Positions 11,285 to 22,304 of a stretch of 64,000 nucleotides of DNA are shown here, in pieces (positions within the stretch are counted from its first letter, which is position 1; the number at the start of each line of letters is the position of its first letter). Position numbers and translations under genes: made by a program. Under the pieces are notes generated by a model that saw only the letters and a program-made list of their open reading frames with translations, ran no database searches and was not told the origin of the DNA. This stretch comes from Ignelater luminosus. Its lineage: Eukaryota > Arthropoda > Insecta > Coleoptera > Elateridae. The stretch spans positions 632,174 through 696,173 of the forward strand of contig VTPC01090572.1 of assembly GCA_011009095.1 (NCBI GenBank), written 5' to 3'.

Positions 11285-12450
11285 CATACAGGGTGTTAAA
11301 GATGTTCTGAATCTTCAGGCTTCCATGGACCGATTGCTGTACGACCCGTTGATATCATCGAGAACCATTTGAGAATGTATATGTTGCGAGGTGTTTAACA
11401 ATATTCAGTTACAGGCATACTTCATAATTCCAGGAGGTTAAGAAAAACTAACGATGGCGGTTGTAAGAAGCTAAATACGGGGAAAAAACTCCATCAACGC
11501 CAACGAAAAAAATCAGGGCAATTGAAAACTTACCCCAGTCTGTACTGCCTGTCTGTATGTCCCTCACAACAAATACACAGCCTACAGGTTCGTCGAGAAA
11601 ACGATTTGTCCCTTGTCGGATGAACCCCCCCCCCGCAACCTACTCGACAAGTCGATCCAACAAACGGAAAATCAACACGTAAACTTTGAAAATTTGAAAC
11701 GCTTATTATAAAATCTCTGTTAGAATTTAATTCAAGAAATCAGTCAGCAAAATAGTTTCTAGGAAGATGATTGGTAACTAGCATCCGTTTATTTCACACG
11801 CGCAGGTGAAAGGGAAATAGTTAATCAAAATCACGAAGAAATTTTAATCTAAAAACTAAAACCCTGCTCGGATGACATAACCCTAGCTAAATTTGTTGAC
11901 CAGATCTTAAGAAACCCAATTCCAACGGAAATTTCCCGCGAACACCTGTTCAAGTTCCATAATCCTGCAATAAGTAAATGAACTGGACGTTGGAAACAAT
12001 TACACCCTGCGTCCTGCTTGCTTACAGATAAATTGAGAAGTCAAGTCAATCCCAAATTGATTTCGAAAATTTTACAAGGCTGCTAAAAATCAATCTATCA
12101 GTGTGAATCCACAACTATTTCGAAACCTCTTCAACGAGAAAACTACAAAAAAAATAAAAGAACACACTTATAGCACCGATTAAATGCAATACATGTAACG
12201 GAAACAAAAAGTGAACGTTACATGTAGGTCGCACCGTTTTTTACCCAGAAGATTAAAAATATTTAGATTTCTTACGATACACCTTGTAAAATGATGATCC
12301 AAGCTTTGATTCGGTAGGTCAAAACAAAAAGCATTAATATACAATCAAGCTGTGGTCCATTAAAATCTTTCAGTAACCAACAGATACGAAACATTTGCGA
12401 ATGAATTTGTTTTCTAGAATACTGAATACTATTATGTAAAGTAGTTTCAT
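11285..12450. other. Unassigned noncoding DNA starting at a CAGGGTG terminus
   Basis: ACATACAGGGTGTTAAAG at about 11284 looks like the end of another CAGGGTG-type element, but no reverse-complement partner is seen. A run of about nine C lies near 11626. No coding region is recognised. Confidence 0.3.
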
Positions 12451-12469
12451 TTGCTTGAAAATAACAAAA

Positions 12470-13190
12470 AGAAAACTAATTTGCGCGCCTGTCGAATTCG
12501 TCGGCCTCTGGAGTTATATCTTCTTATGATGTTCGGTATTCTTGTTTCTTCCATTCTGTTTAGATGTTCTACCCATTTTTGTTTATACATTCTTGGTTTC
12601 TCTTCTAATGATTTTATTTTTAGTTCGTTTCTTATTGTATCATTCCTTATTCTGCCTTCTCTTGTGATTCCCTTTATTATTTCATTTCAGCTGTTCTTAG
12701 AACTTGGGTTACCTTGTTTGTTTATACCCATGTTTCGCTACCATACAATGCAACTGGGACTGCTAAAGCTTTGTACAGTCGTATCTGTGTGTCTAATCTT
12801 GCTTTATTTTTAAATGTCTTTGCTATGACTCCACATACTTATTGGTATTTATTGACCATATTCCTGTAATCTTTCTCGCATTCGTAAGTTATGTCGCATC
12901 CCAAGTAATTAAAATGTGATATTTGATCTAGGGGTGTGTTTCGTGATATTATTTTAGTTCTTAAACCAACTTTTCCCTAGTGCGCCATGGTCTTTGTTTT
13001 CTTAATTGATATTTTTCCATCATAGTCTGTTACTATTTTATCTGAAAGGTATACTTGCTTTTGTAGGTCATTTTCGTTTGGTGCTGTAAGTACTTTTTCA
13101 TCAACGAAGAATAATATATTGAGGAAGTAGTTTGCATTAATTTTTATTTCTTTTGGAGCTACTTCTTTCCATTTTATTATTTGATTTATA
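12470..13190 (-). pseudogene. Non-LTR reverse transcriptase C-terminal half
   Basis: From 13190 downward, the minus strand reads LYINQIIKWKEVAPKEIKIN and then NILFFVDEKVLTAPNENDLQ. The FVDE here stands at the FADD/YADD catalytic box, so the second catalytic aspartate has become E (codon near 13097-13099). NKIVTDY and ISIKKTKTMA follow as expected. Beyond a frameshift come FKNKARLDTQIRLYKALAVP, LYGSETWV, IRNELKIKSLEE and YKQKWVEHLNRMEETRIPN, the usual end domain, with scattered stops. The altered catalytic box and stops make it inactive. Confidence 0.8.
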
Positions 13191-13192
13191 TA

Positions 13193-14139
13193 CAGGGTCG
13201 CTAAAAAGTATGGAAACACGCTACCCCCGTAGAAACGGTAAGAGATAGGCAAATGAAATTTGGAGAACTTAAAGTAGGTATTTTCTGCTATGTTCTGCGA
13301 ACGAAATTAAAAACAAATTCCACTTTTTTTTAATGGCCGCCATATTGAATTTTTTTAAATGGACACTGTATGTAACCCCATATTTGGATAGGGATTTTCT
13401 AGAAGAATTCAATGGTATATGGGTTGCTATACTTATCTTGGAAGGTTTTGGAAATAATTACTATTCATTTTCAGGGATTTCACTATTAATTTTTATCAAA
13501 ATCGAGTTACCCGTGAAACAGCAGAGACAATGGAACTAAAAAACACGATGTGCGGTTATTTTATAAGTAATTAAAGTAAAAGAAAACCGTAAAAATTTTG
13601 CCCTTGGCCTACTTATTTAAAATAATAGATTGATGCTAGAGCAAACTAAATTTATGGTGGAATAAGAACAAATAGTGACGAATTGATAATAACAAAAACA
13701 CAATATAATTTTATAACAAGTGTTCGAAAGGCGTTTCCTTAATTTCTTGGAAATAAAACAATCCATTTTGAAGTTTTCGCAAGGAATTTTGCAAATAATC
13801 TGGGGGATCTGCTTGCATTACGAATCCGTCCTTAAAGTCAAGAAATCCTTGACAAATGAATAACGATTATCTCCAAGACCTTTTAAGATAAGTATAGCAA
13901 CCCTTATATTATTTAATTCGCTTTAGAAATCCCTATCGAAATATGGGGTCATATACAGGGTGATCCATTTAAAGAAATTCAAGATGGCGGACGTAACGGA
14001 AAAAGAATTAAAGATTTGATCTTAATTCTCTTCGCAAAACATGACAAACAACGCCTACTTTAAGGTGTCCAAATTTCATTTGTCTATTACTTACCGTTTT
14101 TGCAGGGGCAACGTGTTTTCATACTTTTTAGCGACGCTG
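13193..14139. mobile_element. Long-arm inverted-repeat MITE with TA target duplication
   Basis: CAGGGTCGCTAAAAAGTATG at 13193 is matched by its near reverse complement ending at 14139, and TA flanks both sides. The arms stay complementary for about 255 bp each; for example GTTGCTATACTTATCTTGGA near 13423 pairs with the stretch ending near 13905. The arms contain a second internal CAGGGTG-like end (near 13365 and 13956). The 430-bp centre has no convincing gene. It interrupts the reverse transcriptase between PTL and YIN, and ends six bases before a second MITE. Confidence 0.85.
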
Positions 14140-14145
14140 TATATA

Positions 14146-14580
14146 CAGGCTGTTTTACAAAAAACGGCGCACGCTGTAGTTTCGTTATTTTCTGCCTGAT
14201 TTATACGATTTAAAAACTAAATAAAATTATTTTGAGAAATCTACAAGGCCAGCGAGATCGTTTTTTAAATAAACTAATTGTATCAACGAAACGATAGTCA
14301 GGTGTTTTTTCTAAATGCAATGCCATATTTTTTTCAACTGTTTCGTATTGAGTGTTTTTTTTCTGAATCCAAGTGTGCGTTTGAATATGCACTCACATAA
14401 GATTTTTAAGAAAAACATAATAATTGTGACACGAAATAGTATCTTTGTTTGACGTAATTAAATAAAACAAACCTTTCTTTGTTAAAATTTATAGGTTTTC
14501 TATCCTTCTTTTGTTTCGTTATTTGTGTTATTGTGTTACCATTATTTGTATTTCACAGCGTGCGCCGTTGTTTGTAAAAA
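14146..14580. mobile_element. Short MITE with 23-bp inverted repeats
   Basis: TTACAAAAAACGGCGCACGC near 14154 pairs with GCGTGCGCCGTTGTTTGTAA near 14557-14576, one mismatch apart. The outer left tip reads CAGGCTG next to TATA; the matching right tip is absent or lost. It sits immediately beside the preceding MITE, and both lie in the same reverse transcriptase site. Confidence 0.75.
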
Positions 14581-14589
14581 AATTAAAGG

Positions 14590-14913
14590 TGTAGGTGAAA
14601 GTGGGCACCCTTATCGTAGTCCTCTGTTTATGCATTCATAGTTATGTCCTCCAGCTATTTTAAAGCTTGTATCATAGTAGCAGCTCTGTATTACTTTTAT
14701 TAGGTCCCTAGGAAATCCATGGTTTTCAAGTATATCCCACAATTTTTTCTGTTAACATAATCAAAGTCCTTTTCGAGGTCAATGAACGCTAAATGTGTTT
14801 TTAGATTATACTCTCGTCGGTTTTGTATTAATTGTTGTAAGATAAACTCATTATCAATTGTAGATCGTGTTTTCCCGAATCCACTTCGTTCTTCCATTAA
14901 CTTTGTTTCTGTT
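14590..14913 (-). pseudogene. Non-LTR reverse transcriptase, early blocks
   Basis: The frame from 14897 reads MEERSGFGKTRSTIDNEFIL and then THLAFIDLEKDFDYVNRK. This is the block carrying the first catalytic aspartate (FIDLEKAFD in active relatives; here KDFD). Farther on, KGCPLSPTP at about 14611-14587 is the next block. The sequence is cut by the MITE directly after it and by the Tc1 nest at about 14914. All blocks are in the correct order for one element. Confidence 0.8.
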
Positions 14914-15327
14914 CAGACCAGACAGCGGATACCAACTTCATCAAGAAAGTTACTAACGATGACGGCTGCGTTTCACCGATTCCTGCGGCAAATAGCACTA
15001 CTTGGTCTTGAAGAACGTTTTCAGTGTATCTGCGAGCATTTAGAGCAGGCCTACCAAGGGTGATAAGTTCTGTACAGCCATTCAGAGAAATACCGCCTTA
15101 TATCATCACAGAGCCGTCACCGAATCGATGTCTCTCTACAATCGCGCATTCCGCGAAACGTCCACCTGGTCGCCTCCACACTATCTGGCGCCCATCTGCA
15201 CCTTGTATACTAAACCGGTATTCATTAGTAAAAAGCAGTCTCCTCCAATCATCAATTCCCCAACTCGCATGAGGACGACAAAAAGCTAGCAGAGCTATTC
15301 GATGACGTGGCAACAGAAAGCGTATCT

Positions 15328-16285
15328 AGCAGGGCGTCTCACAGTGATCTGAAATCTCGAAAACCTGGTCAAAATATAAAAACGTTGTTTTACATCCACG
15401 AAGATTTACATATTGGAGTTTTCGAGGTCTCTGATTACGATTTAGAAGTCAGAATCTAAAAATTCAAAATGGCGGATCCAATATGGCGGACAAGATTTTT
15501 TTTGAGTTGCTAGATTGGGCTGAAAATGAACTTCAGCTTATTTCTGAGGTAGCTAATTACGACTGTAAAGGGAAAATTCAAAAATTCAAAATGTCGGATC
15601 CAATATGGCGGACAAAATGTTTTTGAGTCGCTTGATTGAGCTCAAAATGAATTTTATCATATTCCTGTGGTCACAAATTACAATTGTAAAGTCAAAATTT
15701 AAAAATCCGAAATGGCGGATCCAATATAGCGTACGAAATTTTTTTGAGTCCCTCGATTGGGCCGAAAATAAATTCCATCATATAAATTTTGACAGCTATT
15801 GCGAAACACGTGCATTATTTTTGTTCGAACACGTATGAGCAGGTGTCCTTTGTCAATTATGTTAGTTCATTGAATTACATGTATGGGATAAGCAAGGTCG
15901 TCACAGAATTCTGCAGTATTCATAGTTTTTTTTGTATGATTGTTTTGAAAAAATTGCATTATGGTAATTTTAATTTTTGTTTTCTGCACATCACTTATTT
16001 CAATTATAATTCTACGTAACTTTATCCGACTGATCCATCTTAAATCTTCAAAAAAGATTCACAATTAATGAACAGCACTACTTTAAACAATACCTTATTT
16101 TGGAGATTTGTTTTTAACACGTTCGAACCGATCAAGTGACTCTTTTAAACTGCCTCCCTCTTTCATAGTCATCACAAACCGACAAATGTTTGTACGGAAT
16201 TTGACACTTCAAACATCCAAGTATACAACCCAAAAATCGAAAATTTGTTTTTTTACTTTTGGCCAGCTTTTTGTGATTTCGGACC
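15328..16285. mobile_element. Insert inside the Tc1 pseudogene
   Basis: The left edge, TAGCAGGGCGTCTCACAGTG at about 15327, has the CAGGG terminus after TA. The right edge is placed only by where Tc1 similarity resumes. The interior has three direct tandem copies of a 120-bp unit and no recognised gene. Open frames at 15605-16019 have no known motif. Confidence 0.5.
15460..15780. repeat. Three tandem copies of a 120-bp unit
   Basis: ATGGCGGATCCAATATGGCG begins at about 15470 and returns with one or two changes at about 15589 and 15710, so the period is 119-121 bp. Each copy then has TTTTTTGAGT, a GATTGGGCTGAAAATGAA-like stretch and an ATTACGACTGTAAA-like stretch. Confidence 0.85.
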
Positions 16286-16619
16286 ATTGTGCGTCGGGCA
16301 CGAAGATCGACTTCTAACCTTCGTCGAACTGTTCTTTCGCTAACTTGTACACCCCGAATTGTATCAAGCACGCCCTGGAGTTTTGTTGCAGTGAGAGTGT
16401 GATCACGTAGGGAATTTAATGTTGAAAATCGGTCATCTATCGCCGAAGTTGCTCGTTTCCTTCCTTGCCCTGGTCTCTTTCTTACATCACCAGTCTCCCG
16501 AAGACGTCTAGAAAGTCGATTGATTTACTCCAAGAAGATTTGCTACATATTGTTGACTCCTTCTTTCTTGAAACAATGTCGCGGCTCTTATAGCATTATC
16601 ACGATTTAAAGGTGCCATA

Positions 16620-17095
16620 ATAAAGAAAATGTTTAAGATGAAAACAATTAATTTTGTTGGTATTTTTTAATTTAAACATGGGTTGTTATGCATCGTTAAA
16701 AGAGAAAAAAATTCTGTTTAATCATGTAAAAATCCAATATGGCGTCCATTTAAAAAAGAAAGTAGTCATTAATATGTTGAGATCCGCCATTTTGAATTTT
16801 GTTTTGGCATCATTCTTAAGTGTATTTTATCGAAGCAGGCAACTTTCATATTAAGACTTTTTACATAGGTTTTTAAATTAGGGAGATATTTGACTTTTTA
16901 TAAAACCGCGATTTTCACTTTTCTTGGAATAATTGCCAATCGGTTATGATTTATGAATTTTAAACTTTTTATAACCTAAATCTGACTCGGCATACAAAAT
17001 TGCACAACATTGTCCATTTAACTAAATCTCTAACTATAATAATAAGAAAGTTACCCATGCAATCCCATTCGATCTGGGACACACTGTATACCGAT
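16620..17095. other. 5' flank of the Tc1 nest, ending at an ACACTGTATA terminus
   Basis: The stretch contains the motif AATATGGCGTCCATTTAAAAA, also seen (reverse) in other CAGGG elements nearby, and ends at GGGACACACTGTATA near 17086, the mirror of a CAGGGTGTCC terminus. It is probably the remaining end of another MITE. No coding region is recognised. Confidence 0.4.
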
Positions 17096-17099
17096 TTTT

Positions 17100-17870
17100 G
17101 TTAGTTATACAAAACTTGTTCTAGACCGTTCACAAATTTATTCCAATTTTCGTTGTGTGCTTCTAGCGTGACTCTCCTTGTATGTTTCTTTTATTCTTAT
17201 ACTATTGATGTTTTTCTTCATTTTCATTGTCTTGAATCTACCTTAGGTATGCGAATTTTCTGTTATTACTGTTTCTAGTTCGTCGTTCCATAATTTTAGT
17301 CCTTTTTTCTTCGTCATTTTCAGTCTTCTGCCTAGGCCTTCTTCTGTAGCTTTCTTTATAGCATTTTCTATATTCTTTAGTTCGTCTTCTGTTTCTTTAT
17401 TTGTTTGTTGTTGTGTTAAGTATTGGTTTAATCGGTTTTGGTATAATTGTTCAGGAGGAGATCTATTTTATATATTGATTCTTCTTTTATTTTTATTTCT
17501 TCCTTTTAGCTTCTGGTGTATTTTTATTTGAATCTTACTAAGTACTAAATAGTGGTCCGTGTATAGTTCTGCTCCTCTATATACGTGGATATCCAATACC
17601 TTATTTACTAATTTTTCATTTATTATAATATAGTCTATTAACGATCTTCTCCATCTTTCACTCCATGTGTATTTGTTTATCCATTTCTTTTTAACGAAGG
17701 TGTTTGTTACTTTTAATTTATTTTGTAGGCATAGGTCTATTAAATGTTGGCCATTTTTGTTTACTGTTTCTTTCCCGTATGCACCTATCGTGTTATTGAT
17801 GATCTGATTCCCTACTCGAGCATTAAACTCACCTGCTAATACGAGTTGGTCGTTTGCTAAAAACGAAATT
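17100..17870 (-). pseudogene. Non-LTR ORF2: endonuclease C-terminal half and linker
   Basis: The open frame on the minus strand reads NDQLVLAGEFNARVGNQ (about 17855-17805), the APE motif with D-N replaced in GEFN for the usual GDFN. It goes on through IDLCLQNKLKVTNTF, WSERWRRSLIDYIIIN and YTDHYLVLSKIQIK, the SDH-type catalytic end with TDH here. The linker follows to 17100, with FKTMKMKKNINSIRIKE recoverable. Two catalytic-position changes (D to E, S to T) and stops suggest decay, though the 175-residue frame is long for a dead copy. Confidence 0.8.
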
Positions 17871-18585
17871 ATCTTATTTCTTTTTAAATAAAGAGCATTT
17901 TCCATGTAGTGTGCCATAGCTTTAAACATATGAAATTCATTGATTTTTGTCAGATAAATTAGACTTGTTATGTAACAATTGCTAAAACAAAACAAAAGAC
18001 GCTTTTAAGATACTTTACTGAGCATTCACAGACAGCATCAAATAAGCAACTAATGCCCCATAAAAGCGTATTTATTTTGTTTTAGCAAATGAATTTATTT
18101 GATGAAAATATACGACTTTGTGTGTTAGATGTCATGGCGCACTAAGATGAAAAATGATTTTCACTTCATAACTCGGTAAAACAAAAGAATAGCTATGTCA
18201 AACCATGTATCACTGAAAAGCATTTAAGGCGTGCAGTTCAGTAATATGGAAATCAAGTAGGCGTTCCATTAGAAAAAATTTGAATTTACGTTTCACCGCC
18301 GAGGTAAAACAAAAGACAATTGCGAAAATAATTTTTTTGTGTTTCGGAGTAAATTCTCTAAAACACCCTCTTTGCTTTTCTTTTCTATCTTTGCTGGTTC
18401 CTGAGATATTTCACTTTTAAAAAAATAAGATAATTACGTTTTTTGCAAATATCTAGTAAGTCGTGAACTTTTTTGATCTCCAAAATAGCCAAATCTTTTC
18501 TAATTTAACCGACTTCGTATCTCTTACAATTTCCGAGATCTCAATAGTGAGCATTGAAATGTGGACACACCGTATACTCCACAGA
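17870..18585. mobile_element. Insert within the endonuclease; member of a dispersed repeat family
   Basis: Endonuclease similarity stops near 17870 and resumes beyond 18590. The right edge reads GTGGACACACCGTATAC near 18570, another mirror CAGGGTGTCC-type end. The inner part, about 18240-18560, is similar to 47755-48095. Shared pieces are AATATCTAGTAAGTCGTGA and CCGACTTCGTATCTCTTACA, each with a few substitutions. No gene is recognised. Confidence 0.6.
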
Positions 18586-18589
18586 TGAT

Positions 18590-18960
18590 CATATATTCAT
18601 GCTTTGTTCTGATTCTTACTGTTGTGATTCTTTCGTTATCATAAGTATAGCTTTTGTCCATTTTAGTTCTTTTCTGTTTCTTTTTGGTTTCGAAGATTAC
18701 TGCGATGTCTACCTGTTTTTTCGCTAGTTCCGCTTGTTCATTTCATCCATTCATTCTTGTTCATTTAGAGTTAAACTTCTAACATTCCATATTGCTATTA
18801 TAATTTGGTCCTTCTATTTTCTTATATTTTTTTGTTCTTTAATCGTTTGCTTTGGTCGTCATATCTTGATGCGTCCTTTCCGAGGCTATTGGTGAGTTTT
18901 TTAGTAATATGAATTTTTTAAAGCACAACCGTCCTCCTTTATCCGGACTTGGGACCAGTA
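18590..18960 (-). pseudogene. Non-LTR ORF2: endonuclease N-terminal part and leader
   Basis: The minus strand gives IIIAIWNVRSL-like residues, then LNEQEWMDEMNK, KKQVDIAVIFETKKK and ERITTVRIRTKHEYMIICGVY, in two frames. WNVRSL and IFETKKK are the first two APE endonuclease strands (ETK ligand present). Upstream, 18910-19015 is more GC-rich (TTATCCGGACTTGGGACCAG) and looks like the element 5' leader. Confidence 0.7.
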
Positions 18961-19019
18961 ACAACACTTTCGGGCTACTCAACCCAGTGTTGCAGGCGGA
19001 GTTGCCTCTCGAATTATAA

Positions 19020-21980
19020 ACTGTAATGTTCAGCAGCAGGCTAAATCAATAAATCGGCTTACATATACATATATTCTGCTTTTTAATTCATAGCTTAAGA
19101 AGGCCAGTAAACATCAGAAAATAATATCTGAAATGATCGTACAATTCGCTACAGTTAAATTTGTATCTAAATCGTTAAGGGCAGATTTCATTAATTTGTT
19201 TCAGGCTTTGCAATATCGTCTTTATGACTTTGGAAATCAAACATAAACCTTGGATAACACGTCCGCTTCCCAAGCAATTTATTATCAATAAAAATGGTAT
19301 TAAAAACGGTAGTTTTTATGGCCTGGTGCGAATACTGCTACAAATTAAGCAGTTTTTAAACAAGAATTCATTTGTTTTCCAATTTCATGCATGGAATGAG
19401 GCATGCAATTTCGTAATAACATTCGTTATTACAATCGAGACTGTTTCTATACAGTATACTTCTGATATAGAGTTTAAATTTCTCGGTTAAATCTGCGTGC
19501 AGAGCAAGGCTCACTGTAATTTACGAATAATACACCAGAGATATACGTAACAATAAATGTTGGAGAATGCTCTTAAAGATTCCTTATCTAGAATTTCCTA
19601 CTCAAGTTTCGCTTGTGTATTTCTACTTGAATGTAGTAATATTCAAAACCCTTATCAAATTTTAACTTCTCTTAAATAAAGCAAAAGCTTGTAATATTAC
19701 TTAGAACTAAATGTAGATTTCTTCGCTTGCTCTCATAACCGCCTACAGAAATATTTCAGCATATCTAGAACCAATAAAATAAACGTTATGGGTTCTATCA
19801 CAACGGCGAAAATTGTAATTTATAACGCTGTAATGTTATAAATAAAAATTACAAGTAGAAGTTAAATTTTCGGTGCGCGTTGCGAAATTAATATTAAATC
19901 TCGTTTCCCAAAAACCCAATTAACACATTAACACACACATAAAATCAACCTACATTTTTCTATTTTAATTTCATTAATCCCACATACCTGTACGTCGCCG
20001 CTATTGAATTCAAACAAAAAAGGCAAAATAAGCCCGTCTATTGTGCAATTCAATAAAGACGTGGACGTTTGGTTAATGCAACATAAAATATAAGGATACA
20101 ATCTAAGTAAGATTTGTTTACGAGCCATTAAAAAAAAAGGCGAGTTTAATTTACTTTCCCTCTCGAAGCATTCAATTAAAAGATAAAATGAATAAGAAAC
20201 ACTTTCATTTTCATACTCACTCATTTGTTTTCAATTTCTTTCCCATTATAAGAATGATGCTGTTTATATAATACTTAATTCCTCCTTTCCGAGCTACTTA
20301 ATTTTGTTTACTCGTTTCACAATTTTTTACTTCCCTTTTTTCTTCCACCATCGATTGATTCGTTCGTTACAGATTGCGTCCTCGAACTCGATCTCTGATT
20401 AATGGTCGAGTGGAGAACTTAAATTGCATTTATAAACAAAATATATATGTACAAAAAAGGAGAGTTACTTAAATTGTTTATGGCTATTCTTCCTTTAATA
20501 ACTAGCAGCAACGATAACGGGCGAGTGGTAAAATTAAGATAAAGTTATCTTAGTCGCTTTTCATTGTGCCCGAAGCATAATTTACTTGGTCCTTGTAAAA
20601 TTGTTTACTTTATCGCATACAATAAAGTCTATTAGTGTAAGTTTGCCGGAGGAACGAGGAAAGCAGATTAGAACGCTTGTGAATGCCTCATAGTCGTATT
20701 CAGGCAATAAATGCTTAGCCCCGTCTGCCCTCTACGGCTTATGTGCACAGCTTATTGTTCAACATTATTATTACATTTCTGTTAATAGAATGGCACATCC
20801 CACTTACAACTGTGTGTTATATTCTCGGTCCTCTGTACGTTTTGTTGTTAAAAGGATTAATATTCTGCTGACTTTGTGAAATTCCATTTTCGTTTTGCCT
20901 CTTTTGTCTTTACATCATCAACAACATTGGAAAGCAACAGCTTTCTGCTTTGGATTGTTATTAGTTAACATACACACAATATGTTTGTTTTTATTAATGA
21001 AAATCAGATACGTATATCATAAAATATTAATTTTGACGAGGGTGTAGACAAGGGTGAACAGTCAGGTTATTTACGTTAGAACCCCAAGTTCACAAACATT
21101 TCGTGTGACGTCCTTTTCCTTTTTAATTAAAACTTTGGAGATTCTTCTTGACATCTTTTTTGTAAAAAGTACTAAAGAAGAGAATAAGGAAGTCGATTAG
21201 TGGAATTTAAATATTTTATGTGTAAACGCACGAAAATCCTAATGGAACAAATTGTGAGAATTTACTAACATTTAAGTGAAAGCAACAACTAAAACATCTT
21301 AATTATCTTAATTGATGCGTTATATGGTTATTTTCTCCAGCAGTACTGCGCTTTGTGAAATTCCGGAATACATTAAAGCGACAAAAGGTTTTCTGATCTT
21401 CCCACATACAACAAACCTTTTGTTAGATAATAACGTTTTAATCATCAGTATACGGAATAAATACAATATAATGCAAACAAGATTAGTCTTCGCCTTATTA
21501 GATTAGCTTGCAACAAATAAGATTTTCTGTACGAGTATTCTTTTATTTTTGCATGTTTGACATCGTTTTTAAGAAATCTTATTTGTTAGTTAAAATAAAT
21601 TGGAAGATTTCTAATTCTGAATTTGTTTCAAGTAAATATGCCAGTGATACAAGGTGTGGTCGAGAATTCACAGCCCACTCTAGTAATAAACAAGTTACCA
21701 AGATGGAATGGTATTAATATAGTTAATGCCATGCCATAATTTTAATTTTATATTTCTCGTGTCACAGTAAGAATATTTACTTGCCGCAAATCAATAAATA
21801 TAGAAATCAGGCTACTGTAAAACCGATAGACGACACAATGAAGAATTATAAATCTCTGTAATCGGCAGCAGGCTTAAGCGCTAAATCGATTTATCTCTTC
21901 TAATTTTTACTAATGCATTATCTCACAGTAGAAGACGCTAAATATTATCCGAATCTTAGAGAATAAGTATCATTCTTTGT
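19020..21980. other. AT-rich noncoding DNA, no repeat or gene recognised
   Basis: Short open frames (for example 19224-19490 plus, 19928-20224 minus) have no motif and AT-driven composition. The stretch lacks CAGGG termini and visible inverted repeats, so it may be older single-copy DNA. The patch 20330-20420 is somewhat GC-richer. Confidence 0.35.
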
Positions 21981-22097
21981 TTAAGGTTCGTTTTCACGTG
22001 ACATTAAAAGTCATGGCATTTGATGTCACGACATGTGACACTTTTTTGTGGATGTTTTCACACAATTCAATGTCACGGTATTTTGTTACTGTTCAAA

Positions 22098-22184
22098 ATG
22101 GAGTCGAGTGAGGTGGTTGTAACTGCTACTCGTGAAATTATCCAGCTAGAAAGCAACAGAATAAGTAAAAAAAAAATGGAATAA
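22098..22184 (+). CDS. Short open frame in the inverted-repeat element (28 residues)
   Basis: The frame begins MESSEVVVTATREIIQLESN and ends at TAA after a Lys run. The start is in a fair context (CAAAATGG). It could be the remnant first exon of a transposon gene such as the second PIF/Harbinger protein, or chance. It is too short to decide. Confidence 0.2.
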   Translation: MESSEVVVTATREIIQLESNRISKKKME

Positions 22185-22274
22185 GAAAGAGACACAGTCG
22201 TTGTTCATATTCATTTAAAATCTTTGTAATATCAAACGCAGTTGCTTCTTCAGCCTCTATGATAGCACGTATAT

Positions 22275-22304
22275 TAGCGGGACACCCTGTATATTAAATA
22301 TATA
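22275..22304. mobile_element. Solo MITE end facing the neighbouring MITE
   Basis: GCGGGACACCCTGTATA at 22276-22292 is the exact reverse complement of the end that starts the adjacent MITE, 12 bp away. The rest of the corresponding element is not seen to the left. Confidence 0.6.

Larger units (their letters stand above)
14914..16619 (-). pseudogene. Tc1-family transposase pseudogene carrying a nested insert
   Basis: The start at 16619 reads MAPLNRDNAIRAATLFQERR, then YVANLLGVNQS (first helix-turn-helix). After frame loss comes VSERTVRRRLEVDLRARR (second helix-turn-helix, 16360-16290). The next expected residues resume only at 15327 with LLPRHRIALLAF and WRRLLFTNEYRFSIQGADGR, where the first catalytic D of the TDE motif has become N (FTNEYRF). 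The block FGDGSVMI and then GGISLNGCTELITLGRP follow, ending near 14914 before the rest of the nuclease domain. Between 15328 and about 16285 lies an unrelated insert. Stops, frameshifts and the D-to-N change show it is dead. Confidence 0.8.
12455..18960 (-). mobile_element. Second non-LTR retrotransposon, split into four pieces by insertions
   Basis: Pieces of one APE-type non-LTR element occur in collinear order on the minus strand: 5' leader and start of endonuclease (about 18960-18590), endonuclease remainder and linker (17870-17100), first reverse transcriptase blocks (14913-14590), and the later reverse transcriptase and C-terminal domain (13190-12470). Separating them are an insert at about 17870-18585, a Tc1 nest at about 14914-17095, and two MITEs at 13193-14139 and 14146-14580. 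About 100 residues at the start of the reverse transcriptase are also missing. The clade (RTE-like or CR1-like) is not settled. It differs in sequence from the plus-strand element at 5650-8935. Confidence 0.75.
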
